Shown here piece by piece: positions 15,194 to 17,049 of a DNA stretch of 17,049 bases (positions within the stretch are counted from its first letter, which is position 1; every line of letters begins with the position of its first letter). The DNA lies in the NCBI GenBank assembly GCA_016935045.1, contig JAFGRS010000010.1, positions 1-17,049 of the forward strand, in the 5' to 3' direction. The notes under the pieces were generated by a model that saw nothing but the letters and a program-made list of their open reading frames with translations, was not told the DNA's origin and made no database searches. The stretch is from Lentisphaeria bacterium (GTDB lineage Bacteria; Verrucomicrobiota; Lentisphaeria; Oligosphaerales; JAFGRS01). Made by a program: the position numbers and the translations under genes.

Positions 15194-16225
15194 TCAGTAC
15201 TTCCCGTCCTGGGTCTCGAAGTGGGTCGGCTTGCCGAGGCTGGCGCCGCCGCGGGCGAGCCAGTGTGCGGTGTACTCGATGGCCTTCTGGAGTGGGACGC
15301 GGGGGTTGCCGAAGAGCCCATTGGCTCGGCTGGCATTGCTGAGGTATCCCATGCCGTTCTCTTCGCCCACGATCACGGCCTTGTGGCCCAGGAGTCTCGC
15401 GAACTCCATGGCAACCTGGCGTACGGAAAGGGTCTCGGGTCCGGTGACGTTGAGGATCGCGGCCGGGTGTGAGGCCAGGCTGAGAGCCAGCAGAATCTGG
15501 TTGCAGGCATCCCCCTGCCAAATCACGTTGGCGTAGCCCGTCGTCACGTCCACCGGTTCCCCGCGCAACACCTTCAACCCGATGTCGTGCAGTACCCCAT
15601 AGCGGCACTCCACCGCGTAGTTCAGACGGATGTGCACGACATCGATGAGGCCTGCGTCCGCGAAGATGTCCCACATGCGTTCCCGACCCAGGCAGCTCTG
15701 GGCGTACTCCCCAACCGGCGCGGGCGGCGTGGATTCCAGTGCTCCGGCGCTGCGAATGTGCATCAACGGATAGACACAGCCCGTGCTGAAGGCGGCGACG
15801 CGACACCCCTGGAGCGCCCGGGCAGCCTGATAGGCAGCCACGCAGTTGACGGCCCAGGTCAGGGACTCGGCACCGGTACTGCCAAACTTGCGGCCCACCA
15901 GATACACAACATTGCGGCACTTGGGCATCGCTTCCAACGCCCTCGGTTCCATCAGGTCGCAACGGTGCGTCTCGATGCCTTCTGCGGCAAGGCCGGACAG
16001 GTCCGTCACATCCACGGCAGCAACGCGGCGGGGGATTCCCGAGGCATCGACGGCATGTTTCGCCAGCCGGGCAAGGGTGGGGCCGATCTTGCCTCCCGCG
16101 CCCACGAGGAGCAGATCGCCATCCAGAGTGCGCATGGCGTCGACGAGTTCGGGCCAGGGACGGCTGAGCAGCGCATCCAGTTGCGCTTCGTCGTCGAGAT
16201 GGGAAGGCAGCATCTGGGATGTCAT
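15194..16225 (-). CDS. NAD(P)-binding epimerase/dehydratase-like protein (extended SDR)
   Basis: The 343-residue protein has a Rossmann start at about 37-55 with VGAGGKIG (G42, G45, G48) and a typical nucleotide-sugar epimerase layout: YLVGRKFG after strand 4, FSTGCVYP (146-153) and a C-terminal substrate lobe with NVTGPETLSVRQVA. The family's YxxxK pair is changed: Tyr174 is present in GEYAQSCLGRERM, but the Lys position (178) is Cys. Classical epimerase chemistry may therefore be altered. The ATG at 16225 is preferred over the GTG at 16237 because GGAG at 16235-16232 lies 6 nt from it. A lipoprotein gene follows 11 nt downstream. Nucleotide-sugar or sugar-acid metabolism is inferred only from the fold. 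Confidence 0.8.
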   Translation of the reverse strand: MTSQMLPSHLDDEAQLDALLSRPWPELVDAMRTLDGDLLLVGAGGKIGPTLARLAKHAVDASGIPRRVAAVDVTDLSGLAAEGIETHRCDLMEPRALEAMPKCRNVVYLVGRKFGSTGAESLTWAVNCVAAYQAARALQGCRVAAFSTGCVYPLMHIRSAGALESTPPAPVGEYAQSCLGRERMWDIFADAGLIDVVHIRLNYAVECRYGVLHDIGLKVLRGEPVDVTTGYANVIWQGDACNQILLALSLASHPAAILNVTGPETLSVRQVAMEFARLLGHKAVIVGEENGMGYLSNASRANGLFGNPRVPLQKAIEYTAHWLARGGASLGKPTHFETQDGKY

Positions 16226-16517
16226 CACGTTCTCCACGATCGACGGTACGCACTCCCCTTGCGGGAGGGGAGGCCGGCCATCCGTCCGCTTCCGCAGGTG
16301 GCCCTCCGCATCCCGCCACCATCGCCGGCAATCCCTCAGTCACGTGGAGAAAGAGTGTGAAGATACGGCGGAGACCGCCGACTCCATCACGTGACCTGAG
16401 CCTGACACCATGGCGCTGGAGCCGGTCGTCCTCGACCGTACCCCCCGTGACTGAGGCCTTGCCATCACCGCGCACTTCGGCTCGCTTCCAGCCGATAGAG
16501 GGGCTCCGTCGTCAAAT

Positions 16518-16536
16518 CCACCGGCTGAACCGGTGG
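16518..16536. repeat. Short palindrome
   Basis: Perfect 7-bp arms CCACCGG and CCGGTGG flank a 5-nt loop (CTGAA). There is no T-tract on either side, so a rho-independent terminator is unlikely. Confidence 0.6.
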
Positions 16537-16627
16537 GATGCGGAGGGGCACGCAGCCCGGGGCCTGCCGCACTCCATGGCTACTGTACCGCAAACCTGGC
16601 TGGAAACCAGTGTCGCGCGCCGATGGG

Positions 16628-16794
16628 CAGGGCTGTTTCAAGATCCGGCGAATCGGTTCCCGCCGCCACTGCCCTTGCGGCAGTGGAGCGCCGAGTCGGG
16701 GTGAGGAAGCGCGGCCGCGCCCCCTCCCCGCCCTCCGATCGGCGCTCCACCGGGACAAGGCCGGCGGCGGCGTTGGGATCTTGAAACAGCCCTG
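16628..16794. repeat. 167-bp element bounded by a perfect 19-bp inverted repeat
   Basis: CAGGGCTGTTTCAAGATCC at 16628-16646 is exactly complementary to 16776-16794. Inside are a hairpin at 16666-16686 (8-bp arms CCACTGCC and GGCAGTGG, loop CTTGC), a second inverted pair TGGAGCGCC/GGCGCTCCA (16684-16692 and 16741-16749) and a GCGCGGCCGCGC palindrome at 16710-16721. The nested arms could fold into a branched structure. There is no coding content. It may be a MITE or a REP-like element. Confidence 0.8.
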
Positions 16795-16931
16795 GGAGGC
16801 GCGGGGGAGAGATTGGATTTGCGGGGTCACCGGGTAGATTGGCCCGTTGCTGCCCGTCGGGCGGGTGTTTCTGTGTTTTCCGCGGCCGGCCTGGTCCCCG
16901 TTCGCTCCCTTCCCCCGGCAGAGGAATCGCC

Positions 16932-17049
16932 ATGGCGATGTCGGACTTACCCATCGAGGAGATCGCCGGGCCGCTCTCGCGTCTGTTCGAGGCCGGCAAT
17001 CGTGTGGTGATCACGGCGCCGACGGGAACGGGCAAATCCACGCGCGTGC
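16932..17049 (+). CDS. DEAH-type ATP-dependent helicase, HrpB-like (5' end only)
   Basis: Only 39 codons are visible before the window ends. They begin MAMSDLPIEE and contain NRVVITAPTGTGKSTRV, the Walker A motif and following Arg-Val typical of HrpB/HrpA DEAH-box helicases, which have LPI near the start and VV-x-x-AP-x-G-x-GK[ST]T-x-VP. GAGGAA lies 5 nt upstream of the ATG at 16932, supporting this start. HrpB and HrpA differ further downstream, so the choice is tentative, leaning to HrpB because the P-loop lies so close to the N terminus. Confidence 0.7.
   Translation, partial: MAMSDLPIEEIAGPLSRLFEAGNRVVITAPTGTGKSTRV

Larger units (their letters stand above)
16226..16931. other. 706-bp divergent spacer with no supported gene
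   Basis: The spacer lies between the epimerase-like gene (minus) and the helicase gene (plus). The short open frames in it lack ribosome binding sites and recognisable content. It carries a small CTCCC/CTTGC/GGGAG hairpin at 16253-16267, a hairpin at 16518-16536 and a 167-bp inverted-repeat element at 16628-16794. No clear promoter was identified. Confidence 0.6.

Noticed and set aside
14781..16475. 564-codon minus-strand frame covering both the lipoprotein and the epimerase-like gene
   Set aside because: Only its last 133 codons are the real lipoprotein, with its own lipobox and ribosome binding site. The rest is an out-of-frame shadow of the epimerase-like gene.

Overview
The window is GC-rich DNA, and its coding strands favour G or C at third codon positions. 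The gene mix is a secreted heparinase II/III-type polysaccharide lyase, an SGNH-type secreted protein, a xylose-isomerase-like TIM-barrel protein, a TIR-STAND-TPR protein and an O-antigen-ligase/TPR fusion. The spacers are long and packed with several unrelated palindromic repeat families. This combination suggests a bacterium of the PVC superphylum (Planctomycetota, Lentisphaerota, Kiritimatiellota or Verrucomicrobiota). That placement is inference; no rRNA or other marker gene is present. No tRNA, rRNA, CRISPR array or intact transposase was seen.

Layout. Positions 1-938 hold no intact gene. They contain one copy of a diverged dispersed repeat, the first 23 codons of a four-helix-bundle protein, a 277-bp MITE-like element with 34-bp imperfect terminal inverted repeats at that break, and a cluster of three 33-bp REP-like units. 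Next on the + strand come a secreted polysaccharide lyase (939-3518) and a small membrane-anchored coiled-coil protein (3685-3963). A 17-bp tandem duplication has shifted the C-terminal frame of the small protein.

A run of minus-strand genes follows. Read in the direction of transcription, these are the SGNH-like secreted protein (13356-12070), a conserved membrane-anchored protein (12001-11363), a sugar isomerase/epimerase-like TIM barrel (11137-10325), an O-antigen ligase/polymerase with TPRs and a long unrecognised C-terminal region (9935-7284), and the 984-residue TIR-STAND-TPR protein (7052-4098). Only the first two are packed closely enough to be called an operon; the others are separated by 225-389 bp.

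A lone + strand TSUP (TauE/SafE) permease sits at 13823-14566. It faces a minus-strand pair made of an NAD(P)-binding epimerase-like protein and a small lipoprotein (16225-14781). After a 706-bp spacer with a perfect 19-bp inverted repeat, the window ends in the first 39 codons of a DEAH-type helicase resembling HrpB.

How the genes may work together. The lyase, SGNH protein, TIM-barrel protein and epimerase-like protein fit a lifestyle of degrading and remodelling polysaccharides. The Wzy/WaaL-like membrane protein would act in surface polysaccharide assembly. The strongest candidate for a less-described system is the TIR-STAND-TPR protein. Its architecture (N-terminal TIR effector, STAND ATPase, C-terminal repeat sensor) matches the general design of prokaryotic NLR-like antiphage proteins, but no other recognised defence gene lies beside it.
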